A stretch of 64,000 bases of DNA, taken from Caulobacterales bacterium (GTDB lineage Bacteria; Pseudomonadota; Alphaproteobacteria; Caulobacterales; Caulobacteraceae). The notes beneath the pieces were generated by a model. The model did no database searches. It saw only the letters and a program-made list of their open reading frames with translations, and was not told the DNA's origin. The stretch is taken from positions 124,001 through 188,000 of the forward strand of contig JAEKKJ010000007.1 of assembly GCA_019510435.1 (NCBI GenBank), written 5' to 3'. Below, piece after piece: positions 43,643 through 50,702 of the stretch (positions within the stretch are counted from its first letter, which is position 1; each line of letters starts with the position of its first letter). A program made the position numbers and the translations under genes.

Positions 43643-44179
43643 CTAAGGTCGCGCGGGACGAGGGGACCGATAGCCGGCGGGCGGCTTGACCCAGCACTCC
43701 CAGCGGATGTCGCTGGAGCAGAGGGGAAGGTTCGGAGGCTTCACCGGCCTGTTGCGCTCTTGCTCGGCCAGCTGGCGCAGCCGGCGCTGGTCGCGGGGGT
43801 CGGCGAAGTCATTCTTCGCGAGATCGTCGGCCTCATAGGCGGGCAGCCATTCCAGCCTCTCGAGGCCCCGGGCCCGCCCGTCGACTACGGAGATCACCCT
43901 TACCATTCGTCCATCGCGTCGACGCGCGAAGAGGAAGTCGCAAGCGTAGGGACCGCAATTGTACACCTCGTGATAGCGGCGGCAGACCTCGGCGTGGCCG
44001 AAGCAGACATCGTCCTTGGCGTAGCCGCGGAAGGCGATCGGGCGAAAGCCCGCTGCGGCCAAGGCTGAGCGGACCGTGGAATAGGGTGTGAGCGGCCGCA
44101 GCTTGGGCAGGCCGTCGGCGGCGCGCGCCAGACTCGCGCTCGCACAGACCGCGACAAGAACGGCAGCGAACAGGCGCAT
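43643..44179 (-). CDS. secreted Cys-rich protein of unknown function, moron copy A
   Basis: This encodes 178 residues. A signal peptide (MRLFAAVLVAVCASASLARA) is followed by a domain with ALAAAGFRPIAFRGYAKDDV, CFGHAEVCRRYHEVYNC and ACDFLFARRRDGRMVRVI. Seven Cys after the signal suggest disulphide bonds in the periplasm. The gene at 44778-45302 encodes a paralogue with the same layout. Both are antisense to the late operon and start about 55-60 bp from a LexA box (44237-44251 here), so DNA damage may control them. No known family is recognised. Confidence 0.7.
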   Translation of the reverse strand: MRLFAAVLVAVCASASLARAADGLPKLRPLTPYSTVRSALAAAGFRPIAFRGYAKDDVCFGHAEVCRRYHEVYNCGPYACDFLFARRRDGRMVRVISVVDGRARGLERLEWLPAYEADDLAKNDFADPRDQRRLRQLAEQERNRPVKPPNLPLCSSDIRWECWVKPPAGYRSPRPARP

Positions 44180-44236
44180 GGTTGGCCTCCGACCGGAGGA
44201 AACTAGCGCGGGCTCAGGACGGACGCCAGGGATAAT

Positions 44237-44251
44237 GTTCGTGATTTGTTC
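44237..44251 (+). promoter_or_regulatory. LexA box between divergent moron genes
   Basis: GTTC-N7-GTTC, 58 bp upstream of the antisense gene ending its start at 44179 and 80 bp before the truncated plus-strand gene at 44331. TTGCAA and GAGAAT on the minus strand (17-bp spacing) could form the antisense promoter. Confidence 0.7.
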
Positions 44252-44330
44252 TTAATTCTCTCGGGCGATTGTGTACTTTGCAAATAGGCCAAGCTGAGGC
44301 GCAGGATCGGCGCGCCTGAAGGGGGGTGCG

Positions 44331-44486
44331 ATGTTGACGGCGATCATTGTGGTGGCGCTGGCGGCCGACGACCTGGACACAGCGCGGCTGACAAAGGCCG
44401 AGGTGGCCTATCAAGATTGCCTGCTCGATGCCGCAACCAAATATGACGACCGCACGTCGGACGCCGCTTCGGTTAACCCCGCCGTC
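44331..44486 (+). pseudogene. small exported-protein gene truncated by an IS remnant
   Basis: ATG 44331 follows GGGGGG. The first 50 residues (LTAIIVVALAADDLDTARLT, YQDCLLDAATKYDDRTSDAA) look like the start of a small Caulobacterales protein with a YxxCLxxAAxxYDD pattern. After about residue 51 the frame runs into antisense transposase sequence and becomes Arg/Pro-rich noise. The gene lies just after a LexA box. It is therefore probably a broken moron. Confidence 0.6.
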
Positions 44487-44489
44487 AGG

Positions 44490-44766
44490 CCTCCGGTACG
44501 TGAGGCGCTTACCGACGGCGCCCACCAGCGCGCGCGGCCCGCTCGGTGTCCTCGACGCCCGCGGCCGACCGGTTGGAATACTGGAAGTCGATCTCGGCCA
44601 GATAGCGGTGCAGATGCTTCTTGGGGCAGCGCTGATACACGCCGCGCATGCCGCGCTTGAAGATCGAGAACGAGCCTTCGACCGTGTTCGTGTGAACGAG
44701 CGGATGACTGCGCCCGCCGCCGCGGGCTGAGCTTCCGGCCTCCTTCACAGGCCTTGTGCTCAAGGG
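44490..44766 (-). mobile_element. IS1595-family transposase remnant
   Basis: On the minus strand the C-terminal part of an ISXO2-like DDE transposase can be read: EHKACEGGRKL, then HTNTVEGSFSIFKRGMRGVY, CPKKHLHRYLAEIDFQYSN and GKRLTYR. These pieces are in at least two frames, so there are frameshifts, and the N-terminal two thirds is missing. No inverted repeats are seen. It cuts the plus-strand gene at 44331. Confidence 0.8.
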
Positions 44767-44777
44767 CTAGTAGCTGC

Positions 44778-45302
44778 TCATCGCCGCCGGGACGGGCGCG
44801 CTCCAGGCTGCGCGGCGCGGCAGTTCGTGACGACGGTCGCTGAGCAGGGCGGCAGCGGCTTGATGAAGCTGACGCGGCGTCCATCGGGCAGGCGCAGAAG
44901 GAGGCCGTCGAGATCGGTGGATTTCGCGGGTCTCGCGTCGGCGTAGCGAACGTGCCGAAGGCTGGGCGGCGCGTAGTCGTCCGGAACGCCCCGCGTGAAG
45001 ACCAGCCAGTAGGCGTTGTCGGCACGCTGCCGGAACAGGAAATAGCACGCGGGCGCATCGGCGGCGCACGAGACCCGTTCGGGGAAGGCGCGGCAGATCC
45101 TGTCGGCGTCCAGGCAACGATCGCGGCCACCGTCGCCGTCGTCCTGAGCAAGCACCTTGATGGGCTCGAAGCCCTGGTCGATCAGCTGGCGTCGCGCTGC
45201 GGCATAGGCGGGCGCGCCGGCGATGTGCAGTGCGCGCGCCCTGGCGTGGGCGCCGCTGGCTGCCAGGGCGAACAGGCCGATGGCGATGAAGACTGCGCGC
45301 AT
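44778..45302 (-). CDS. secreted Cys-rich protein of unknown function, moron copy B
   Basis: This encodes 174 residues, with a signal peptide (MRAVFIAIGLFALAASGAHA). The mature part shares the plan of copy A: a GFEPIKVLAQDD segment, DRCLDADRICRAFPERVSC, ACYFLFRQRADNAYWLVFTR and a late Cys pair near CSATVVTNC. It starts 58 bp left of the LexA box at 45361 and is antisense to the portal gene. The IS remnant ends 11 bp past its stop. Function is unknown. Confidence 0.7.
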   Translation of the reverse strand: MRAVFIAIGLFALAASGAHARARALHIAGAPAYAAARRQLIDQGFEPIKVLAQDDGDGGRDRCLDADRICRAFPERVSCAADAPACYFLFRQRADNAYWLVFTRGVPDDYAPPSLRHVRYADARPAKSTDLDGLLLRLPDGRRVSFIKPLPPCSATVVTNCRAAQPGARPSRRR

Positions 45303-45360
45303 TGTCGAGGCCTCCGAGGTCTCGAGCGTAGCGACCCCGGGGCTGGGCGTCAGGGAATTT

Positions 45361-45424
45361 GTTCATCGTTTGTTCTTGACATTCGCGCGGGAATTTGAGA
45401 GAGTAATGCCAGCGTTGATGAGTG
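45361..45424 (+). promoter_or_regulatory. SOS promoter module 3
   Basis: LexA box (45361-45375), TTGACA (45376-45381), then at 17 bp a weak -10 (GAGAGT) and TTGATGAGTG at 45415-45424, the same +54 offset as module 1. The CGCGGGAATTTG block is also shared with module 1. The portal gene follows. Confidence 0.78.
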
Positions 45425-45535
45425 CGCGCGCCGCGGCGGGCTGAGGCTCTGGCGCTGCGACGTGGTTGGGTGGACCGGCGCTGATGGCGTGCGGGACCGC
45501 CGCCCGCCCGTCGTTCCACCTCTCGTTTCAAGCTG

Positions 45536-47515
45536 TTGTTTCACCTGCTGTTCAATCCGCTGTTCAATCCGCGGTTCAATCCGCCGGGCCTGCTCGCGCG
45601 GGCCCTTTGCCATGGGGCGTCCATCTTGTCCGACGACGATATCCTGGAGGTGGCGCGCGCCGCCTTCGAGCTGGCGGCTGACGCCGAGGCGGAGAACCGG
45701 CGCGAGGCGCTGGACGACCTGCGCTTCGCGCGGCTGGGCGAGCAGTGGCCCGACAAGGTGCGGCGCGAGCGGGAGCGGGAGGGGCGGCCGTGCCTGACCA
45801 TCAACCGCATGCCGGCCTTCATCCGCCAGGTGGTCAACGACGCGCGGCAGAACAAGCCGGCGATCACGGTGCATCCGGTGGACGACGGGGCCGACCGCGA
45901 GACCGCCGAGGTGATGAGCGGCCTGATCCGCCACATCGAGCAGAGCTCGGACGCGGAGGTCGCCTATGACACGGCGCTGGATTTCGCGGTCACGGGCGGG
46001 TTCGGCTATTTCCGGATCAACACCCGCTGGGCCGACGACGACAGCTTCGACCAGGACCTGGCGATCGAGCGGGTGGCCAACCCGTTCTCGGTCTATGGCG
46101 ACCCCGATTCCACGGCCGCCGACAGCGCCGACTGGAACACCGCCTTCGTCATCGACACCGTGCCCAAGGCGCAGTTCGAGGCGCGGTGGAAGGGCGCCGA
46201 CCCGGTGGACTGGGAGGCCGACGACTACGGCCGGCTGAGCGGGCCGTGGCTGGACGGCGAGCGGGTGCTGGTGGCCGAATACTGGCGGCGCGAGGCGGTG
46301 AGCCGGACCATCCTGGCCCTGTCGGACGGCCAGGTGGTGGAGGAGGCGGTCTACAAGGCCCAGAAGGCCATGTTCGACGCCCTGGGGGTGTCGGTCGTGG
46401 GTCGGCCGCGGCAGACCGCGAGCCACAAGGTCACCCAGCGGATCCTGACCGGCGCCGAGGTGCTGGAGACCGTGGACTGGTCGGGCCGCTACATCCCGAT
46501 CGTGCCGGTCTATGGCGACGAGGTGATGATCGACGGGCGCCGGCGGCTGAGGAGCCTGGTGCGGGACGCCAAGGATCCGCAGCGGATGTTCAACTACTGG
46601 CGGACGACCTCGACGGAGCTGGTGGCGCTGGCCCCCAAGGCGCCGTTCATCGGGCGGCGCGGGGCGTTCGAGACCGACAGCGCCAAGTGGGCGACGGCCA
46701 ACACCCAGACCCATGCCTATATCGAGTACGACGGGCCCGAACCGCCGATCCGCCAGTCTTTCGCCGGTCCGCCGGCCGGGGCCATGCAGGAGGCGCTCTC
46801 GGCTTCGGACGACATGAAGTCGATCATGGGGCTGTACGACGCCAGCCTGGGCGCACGGTCGAACGAGACCTCGGGCCGGGCGATCATGGCGCGGCAGCGG
46901 GAAGGGGACGTCTCCACCTTCCACTACATCGACAACCTTAGCCGGGCGATCCGGCACGCGGGGCGGATCCTGCTGGACCTGATCCCGCGGGTCTATTCCA
47001 GCCCGCGGGTGGTGCGAGTGCTGGGGGCGGATGGCAAGACGCAGGGTGTGGGCGTGGGGGCGGCGCCTGGGGCCGCCGATCCGGCCGGGCCGCTGCGCAA
47101 GGTGGAGAAGGTCTATGACCTGACGGCCGGCCGCTACGACCTGACCGTGAGCTCGGGCCCCAGCTTCACCAGCCGCCGGGAAGAGGCGGCGACCCAGATG
47201 ATCGAGCTGATCCGCGCCTATCCGGCGGCCGCGCCGGTGATCGGCGACCTCTTGGCGCGGAACCTGGATTGGCCGGGAGCCGACGAGATCGCGACGCGGC
47301 TTTCGGCCCTGTTGCCGCCACAGGTGAAGGGCGTGGCGCCGGGGGCGCAGCAGGCCCAGGCCCAGCTGGCCCAGGTGGGCCAGGCGCTGGCGGCGGCCAA
47401 GGCCGAGATCGCCGCCCTGCGCCAGGACCAGGCGAACGCGGCCCGCAAGCTGGAGATCGAGGCCTTCGAGGCCGAGACCAATCGGATGCGGGCGATGGGC
47501 GCGCGCACCGCCTGA
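45536..47515 (+). CDS. P22 gp1-like portal protein
   Basis: Up to 659 residues. The start is unsure: TTG 45536 includes the odd LFNP repeats, while TTG 45626 gives the more family-like beginning LSDDDILEVARAAFELA (629 residues). Typical portal features are EQWPDKVRRERE, RPCLTINRMPAFIRQVVNDA, ANPFSVYGDPDSTAADSADW and SNETSGRAIMARQREGDVST. A C-terminal coiled coil (QAQLAQVGQALAAAKAEIAA) may build a barrel like the P22 one. It forms the dodecameric DNA gate of the capsid vertex. Confidence 0.9.
   Translation: MFHLLFNPLFNPRFNPPGLLARALCHGASILSDDDILEVARAAFELAADAEAENRREALDDLRFARLGEQWPDKVRREREREGRPCLTINRMPAFIRQVVNDARQNKPAITVHPVDDGADRETAEVMSGLIRHIEQSSDAEVAYDTALDFAVTGGFGYFRINTRWADDDSFDQDLAIERVANPFSVYGDPDSTAADSADWNTAFVIDTVPKAQFEARWKGADPVDWEADDYGRLSGPWLDGERVLVAEYWRREAVSRTILALSDGQVVEEAVYKAQKAMFDALGVSVVGRPRQTASHKVTQRILTGAEVLETVDWSGRYIPIVPVYGDEVMIDGRRRLRSLVRDAKDPQRMFNYWRTTSTELVALAPKAPFIGRRGAFETDSAKWATANTQTHAYIEYDGPEPPIRQSFAGPPAGAMQEALSASDDMKSIMGLYDASLGARSNETSGRAIMARQREGDVSTFHYIDNLSRAIRHAGRILLDLIPRVYSSPRVVRVLGADGKTQGVGVGAAPGAADPAGPLRKVEKVYDLTAGRYDLTVSSGPSFTSRREEAATQMIELIRAYPAAAPVIGDLLARNLDWPGADEIATRLSALLPPQVKGVAPGAQQAQAQLAQVGQALAAAKAEIAALRQDQANAARKLEIEAFEAETNRMRAMGARTA
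45548..45583. repeat. three tandem 12-bp repeats in the portal leader
   Basis: CTGTTCAATCCG is repeated three times (third copy CGGTTCAATCCG). If translated it gives LFNP, LFNP, RFNP. GTTC recurs at an 8-base gap, one more than a LexA box, so it is not itself a LexA site. Confidence 0.8.
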
Positions 47516-47528
47516 TGCGCCATCGGGC

Positions 47529-48149
47529 TCAGGCGCGGCGGAGGCTCCAGGCGCGAACGGCCTCGAGCGTGAGCTTGATGGCGCCGAAGAGGGCGCCGCC
47601 GCCGAAGGCGAGCGCCAGGCCGCCGGCGACCATGTCCAGGTCCTCGCGTCCCGGGCGGGTGAGTTCGATGCGCGCGATAACGGCCAGCAAGGCGAGGGCG
47701 AGGAGGAGCCAGACGACCGCGCCGGCCACGAGCAGGCGCAGGCCGCGACCCGCGGCCCGCATCGGCGGCCAGTCCATGGCGACGATGGCGAAGGCCCCGG
47801 CGCCCCAGACGTAGAAGAACGGGAAGGCCACGCTGAGGCCCTGGCGACTGAGCAGCCAAAGCCCGGTGGGTGGCAGGAACAGCAGCCAGGGCGCCGCGCC
47901 GAGCGCCAGCACCGCGGCCGCCCGGGGCGAGCGGTTTCCACCGGCGCGCCAGGTCCGGAAGACCATCCAGGGCGTCATCAACGCCACGCAGAACGCCCAG
48001 AGCGCGAACGTGCCGCCCAGCAGCTCGCCGTCCTTCTGGAAGAGGGCGACGGGATAGAGGGCGATCGGCAGCAGCGCCACACGCTCCAACCGGGAATCGG
48101 CGTCCGACGAGACGGCCGCGGGCGGCGGCGGTTCGAAATAGTTCTTCAT
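47529..48149 (-). CDS. polytopic membrane protein, antisense moron
   Basis: This encodes 206 residues from ATG 48149. Five or six hydrophobic helices (for example FALWAFCVALMTPWMVF and LRLLVAGAVVWLLLALALL) indicate an inner-membrane protein. The first 25 residues are polar. A LexA box covers the start codon itself. On the minus strand TTGTCG, 16 bp, TAGCCT would place the RNA start at the ATG, giving a leaderless message. No family is recognised; membrane morons often give superinfection exclusion. Confidence 0.7.
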   Translation of the reverse strand: MKNYFEPPPPAAVSSDADSRLERVALLPIALYPVALFQKDGELLGGTFALWAFCVALMTPWMVFRTWRAGGNRSPRAAAVLALGAAPWLLFLPPTGLWLLSRQGLSVAFPFFYVWGAGAFAIVAMDWPPMRAAGRGLRLLVAGAVVWLLLALALLAVIARIELTRPGREDLDMVAGGLALAFGGGALFGAIKLTLEAVRAWSLRRA

Positions 48150-48184
48150 TTGTTCAAGGCTACCGCATTCGCGGCAGCCGACAA
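48141..48184 (-). promoter_or_regulatory. LexA box over the start codon, with promoter
   Basis: GTTC-N7-GTTC (48141-48155, plus strand) contains the complement of the antisense ATG at 48147-48149. The promoter on the minus strand is TTGTCG (48179-48184), 16 bp, TAGCCT (48157-48162). LexA would sit at the transcription start. Confidence 0.7.
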
Positions 48185-48201
48185 GACTGTGGGAGGGGCG
48201 T

Positions 48202-48648
48202 TTGCCGCAATATCGGTCTGAAACGGCCAAGGAGCCGTCCGAGCTGGTCGGCGGAGGCATGCTGGAGACCGGCGGCAAGCTGATGGGCGCCGGCGCCGAG
48301 CACATGCTGAAGGCCGCGCCCAAGGCGACCCGGTTCGTGCTGAAGCGCGTCGCGGGGGCGCCGGGCTATGCCTATGACATCACCAATGTGTTGACCGCGA
48401 AGGACAGGACGCGCGCGCTGTTCGGGCTTGCAGGCGAAGCGGCCGGCGGATTTGCCGGCGGCGCCCTGGGCGCGGCCGCGGGCGGCGTGGCGGCGCCTAT
48501 CGGCGCGGTGCTGGGCTCGGCGGCGGGCGACGAGCTGGCCACGGAATTCTACGACGACCACCAGGCCGCCATCCGCCGCGCGCAGGACGCCACCAGCCAG
48601 TGGATCGCCCAGCGGCAGGCGGACGTGCGCCGCAAGCTCGGCCTGTGA
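48202..48648 (+). CDS. glycine-zipper protein of unknown function
   Basis: This encodes 148 residues from TTG 48202, behind GGGAGGGGCG. The central part (GEAAGGFAGGALGAAAGGVA, APIGAVLGSAAG) is a glycine-zipper helix hairpin, as in pore-forming or membrane-associated proteins. The C-terminus is charged and helical (DHQAAIRRAQDATSQWIAQR). It lies between portal and scaffold, so it may be a minor virion or ejection protein. This is inference from position only. Confidence 0.6.
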   Translation: MPQYRSETAKEPSELVGGGMLETGGKLMGAGAEHMLKAAPKATRFVLKRVAGAPGYAYDITNVLTAKDRTRALFGLAGEAAGGFAGGALGAAAGGVAAPIGAVLGSAAGDELATEFYDDHQAAIRRAQDATSQWIAQRQADVRRKLGL

Positions 48649-48691
48649 CAGCGCGACGCGACCGCATCGAAATCTCCACAAGGGAATGATC

Positions 48692-49489
48692 ATGGACAAG
48701 GCCCAAGAGACCGACGACGCCGCGCATGAGGCGGCGGACACCCTGCCCGACGGTGCGGACGAGGCGCCGGACGACGCCTTCGAGGTGGAGCTGGACGGCC
48801 AGGTGCACAGCCTGCCCGGCGCGCTGAAGGGCGCGTTCCTGCGCCAGGCCGACTATACCCGCAAGACCCAGGAGCTGGCCGAGCACCGGCGGGCCCTGGA
48901 GGCGGACCGCCAGGCGCTGGCGGCCCATGCCCAGGACCTGGCGAACGGCCGCGAGGATCGCCTGCGCCTGGCGGCCCTGGACCATCAGCTGGCGGAGCTG
49001 CAGGGCGTGGACTGGAAGGCCTATGCCGCACAGGACCCGCACGGGGCGCAGGCGCTGTGGGCGCGGTTCCAGGCGATGGCGGAGGCGCGCGAGCAGCTGG
49101 CCCAGGCCGTGGCCCATGCGCAGGAGCGCGATCATCTGCACGCCGCGCGCAACCACGCACAGAAGATGGCCGACACCGGCCAGGCCTTGCGGCGGGAGAT
49201 CGACGGCTGGTCGCCGGAGGTCGCGGCCAAGCTGGTGGACTACGCCCAGGCGTTCGGCATCCGCCCGGACGAACTGGCCCAGACGGCCGACGCGCGGCTG
49301 TGGAAGCTGCTGCACAAGGGCTGGCGGGCCGATGCGGCCGGGCAGGGTGCGGCCTCGGGCGCGGCCGTCGCGGTCCGGCCGGCAGTGACCTTGGCCGGGA
49401 GCGGGGCCGGGGCGGGTGGCGTCCGGGACGAGCTGGGCACCAAGGAGTGGATGCGCCGGCGCAACGACCAGCTGGCGCGGGCGCGCTGA
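48692..49489 (+). CDS. putative phage scaffolding protein
   Basis: This encodes 265 residues from ATG 48692 (ribosome site AGGGA). The acidic N-terminus (DDAAHEAADTLPDGADEAPD) precedes a long charged helix (TRKTQELAEHRRALEADRQA and on to about residue 165) and a basic C-terminal helix (TKEWMRRRNDQLARAR). This acid-helix-basic plan and the position between portal and coat gene are those of P22-like scaffolding proteins, whose C-terminal helix contacts coat. Sequence identity was not assessed. The next ORF overlaps its stop. Confidence 0.78.
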   Translation: MDKAQETDDAAHEAADTLPDGADEAPDDAFEVELDGQVHSLPGALKGAFLRQADYTRKTQELAEHRRALEADRQALAAHAQDLANGREDRLRLAALDHQLAELQGVDWKAYAAQDPHGAQALWARFQAMAEAREQLAQAVAHAQERDHLHAARNHAQKMADTGQALRREIDGWSPEVAAKLVDYAQAFGIRPDELAQTADARLWKLLHKGWRADAAGQGAASGAAVAVRPAVTLAGSGAGAGGVRDELGTKEWMRRRNDQLARAR

Positions 49490-50163
49490 TGGCCAGGTTC
49501 CTGGATCTTCCGCCCGGCTCGGGCACGGCGCTAAGCCCGCCGCTGTTCCTGACGCCGCCAGAGCAGGCCTCGCTCGCCCGCGCCCCGCGATATCCGCCGC
49601 GCCAGGGCGCAGTTCGGCTGGTGTCCACCGCGCCGGGCTGCCCGCCCGCCCAAGGGCTTCCGGCGCGGGGCGCCGGGACCGATGTCACCGTTCGGGCCTA
49701 TCCCGTCCGCAACGTGGGGGGGAGGGCCGACCACATGTACGTCACCTTCGACGATGGCTCGAACCGGTTCATCGCGCGCGGTGGCCCTTCGGCGGACGGC
49801 GCGGGCATGCTGGGCGGCCTGCGCGCCGACAACCTGACCGTGACGGGGCGTGTCGACCCCGCCGACCGTAGTCCGGACGCGCGCGGCGGCGGACGGCTGA
49901 TGTTCGAGGGGTTCCTTCCCGGGCAAAGCGCTGTGGAGGCGGTCCAGCCCGCAAAGGATCACGCCGCCGGCGTGAACCGCGGGCGCAACGACTATCGCCG
50001 CGACTCCTCGTCCAACAGCTTTGCGGCCGATGTGGTCGAGAGCCTGTTCGGTTGCCGGGTCGGTGACGATCGGACCTGGGGCGGTGACACTGTGCTTCGC
50101 GAGGACGCCCCGGGCCTGCGCCAGCCTGACCTTCAGGCGTTCAAGGATCCGCGGTTGTTCTGA
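49489..50163 (+). CDS. phage-encoded protein of unknown function
   Basis: This encodes 224 residues from ATG 49489, overlapping the scaffold stop. The N-terminus is Pro-rich (FLDLPPGSGTALSPPLFLTP). The middle (TVRAYPVRNVGGRADHMYVT, FDDGSNRFIARGGPSADGAG) resembles a beta-rich domain seen in proteins of Caulobacterales that carry a YPVRN...RGGP pattern. The C-terminal SSSNSFAADVVESLFGCRVG could hold a catalytic Ser or Asn but no family is certain. Its 3' end overlaps the antisense gene by 31 bp. It may be cargo rather than structural. Confidence 0.6.
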   Translation: MARFLDLPPGSGTALSPPLFLTPPEQASLARAPRYPPRQGAVRLVSTAPGCPPAQGLPARGAGTDVTVRAYPVRNVGGRADHMYVTFDDGSNRFIARGGPSADGAGMLGGLRADNLTVTGRVDPADRSPDARGGGRLMFEGFLPGQSAVEAVQPAKDHAAGVNRGRNDYRRDSSSNSFAADVVESLFGCRVGDDRTWGGDTVLREDAPGLRQPDLQAFKDPRLF

Positions 50164-50528
50164 TCCCCGCGACGCTGGCCGTCCAAGGACGCCTGGGACA
50201 TGCGCATGAGAATGACCACAGCGCCCAGGCCAGAGGCGATCAGCAAGGCCGTCGTCGGCCCGGCCACGGTGAGGAACCCGAGGACCGCGGTATCGTCCTT
50301 GCTGGCGTCGGCGAAGGCCGAAACCAGCAGGACCAGCGGAGCCACGGCCGGAACCCAGACCGCGAGCAGGGCCCGCCAGAGCGGAGGCTGGCTGCGGGCC
50401 GCGGCGATCACCCACCAGATGGCCCCCGCGCCGTAGGCCGCCGCGCCCCAAGTGGGCGACCCGAACCCGGCCCACGCGAGCGCGGCGCCGGCGGCGAGCG
50501 CAAGCCCAGGTCCAATGTAGTGTCGCAT
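50133..50528 (-). CDS. four-helix membrane protein, antisense moron
   Basis: This encodes 131 residues from ATG 50528. Four hydrophobic helices (for example IGPGLALAAGAALAWAGFG, LLAVWVPAVAPLVLLVSAF and TTALLIASGLGAVVILM) span most of it. The tail is polar (SLDGQRRGDQNNRGSLNA). The LexA box at 50548-50562 is 20 bp upstream of the start. It is antisense, between scaffold and coat genes, and has no known family. Confidence 0.68.
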   Translation of the reverse strand: MRHYIGPGLALAAGAALAWAGFGSPTWGAAAYGAGAIWWVIAAARSQPPLWRALLAVWVPAVAPLVLLVSAFADASKDDTAVLGFLTVAGPTTALLIASGLGAVVILMRMSQASLDGQRRGDQNNRGSLNA

Positions 50529-50547
50529 CGCGGCGCGTCCTGGCGGC

Positions 50548-50562
50548 GTTCTTTAATTGTTC
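50548..50562 (+). promoter_or_regulatory. LexA box upstream of antisense membrane gene
   Basis: GTTC-N7-GTTC with an AT-rich spacer (TTTAATT). It is 20 bp from the antisense ATG at 50528 and 140 bp before the coat gene on the plus strand. Confidence 0.72.
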
Positions 50563-50702
50563 TAGCCGAGCTGCAATCTGGCCGCAAGCGCCGCGGACTC
50601 CGCAACCGGAGCACTCCGCCGCGCCGCCGCCCCCCGCCCGAACACGCCCGGCGATCCGGCCTCGTGCGGACCTGAACCCCAACCCATTCACAAGGACCCA
50701 AG

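Noticed and set aside
44487-44660. Continuation of the plus-strand gene at 44331 as a normal C-terminus
   Set aside because: The frame there is antisense to recognisable transposase sequence and turns into Arg/Pro-rich noise.
45550-45579. GTTC repeats in the portal leader as a further LexA site
   Set aside because: The GTTC units are separated by eight bases, not seven, and come from a 12-bp tandem repeat.
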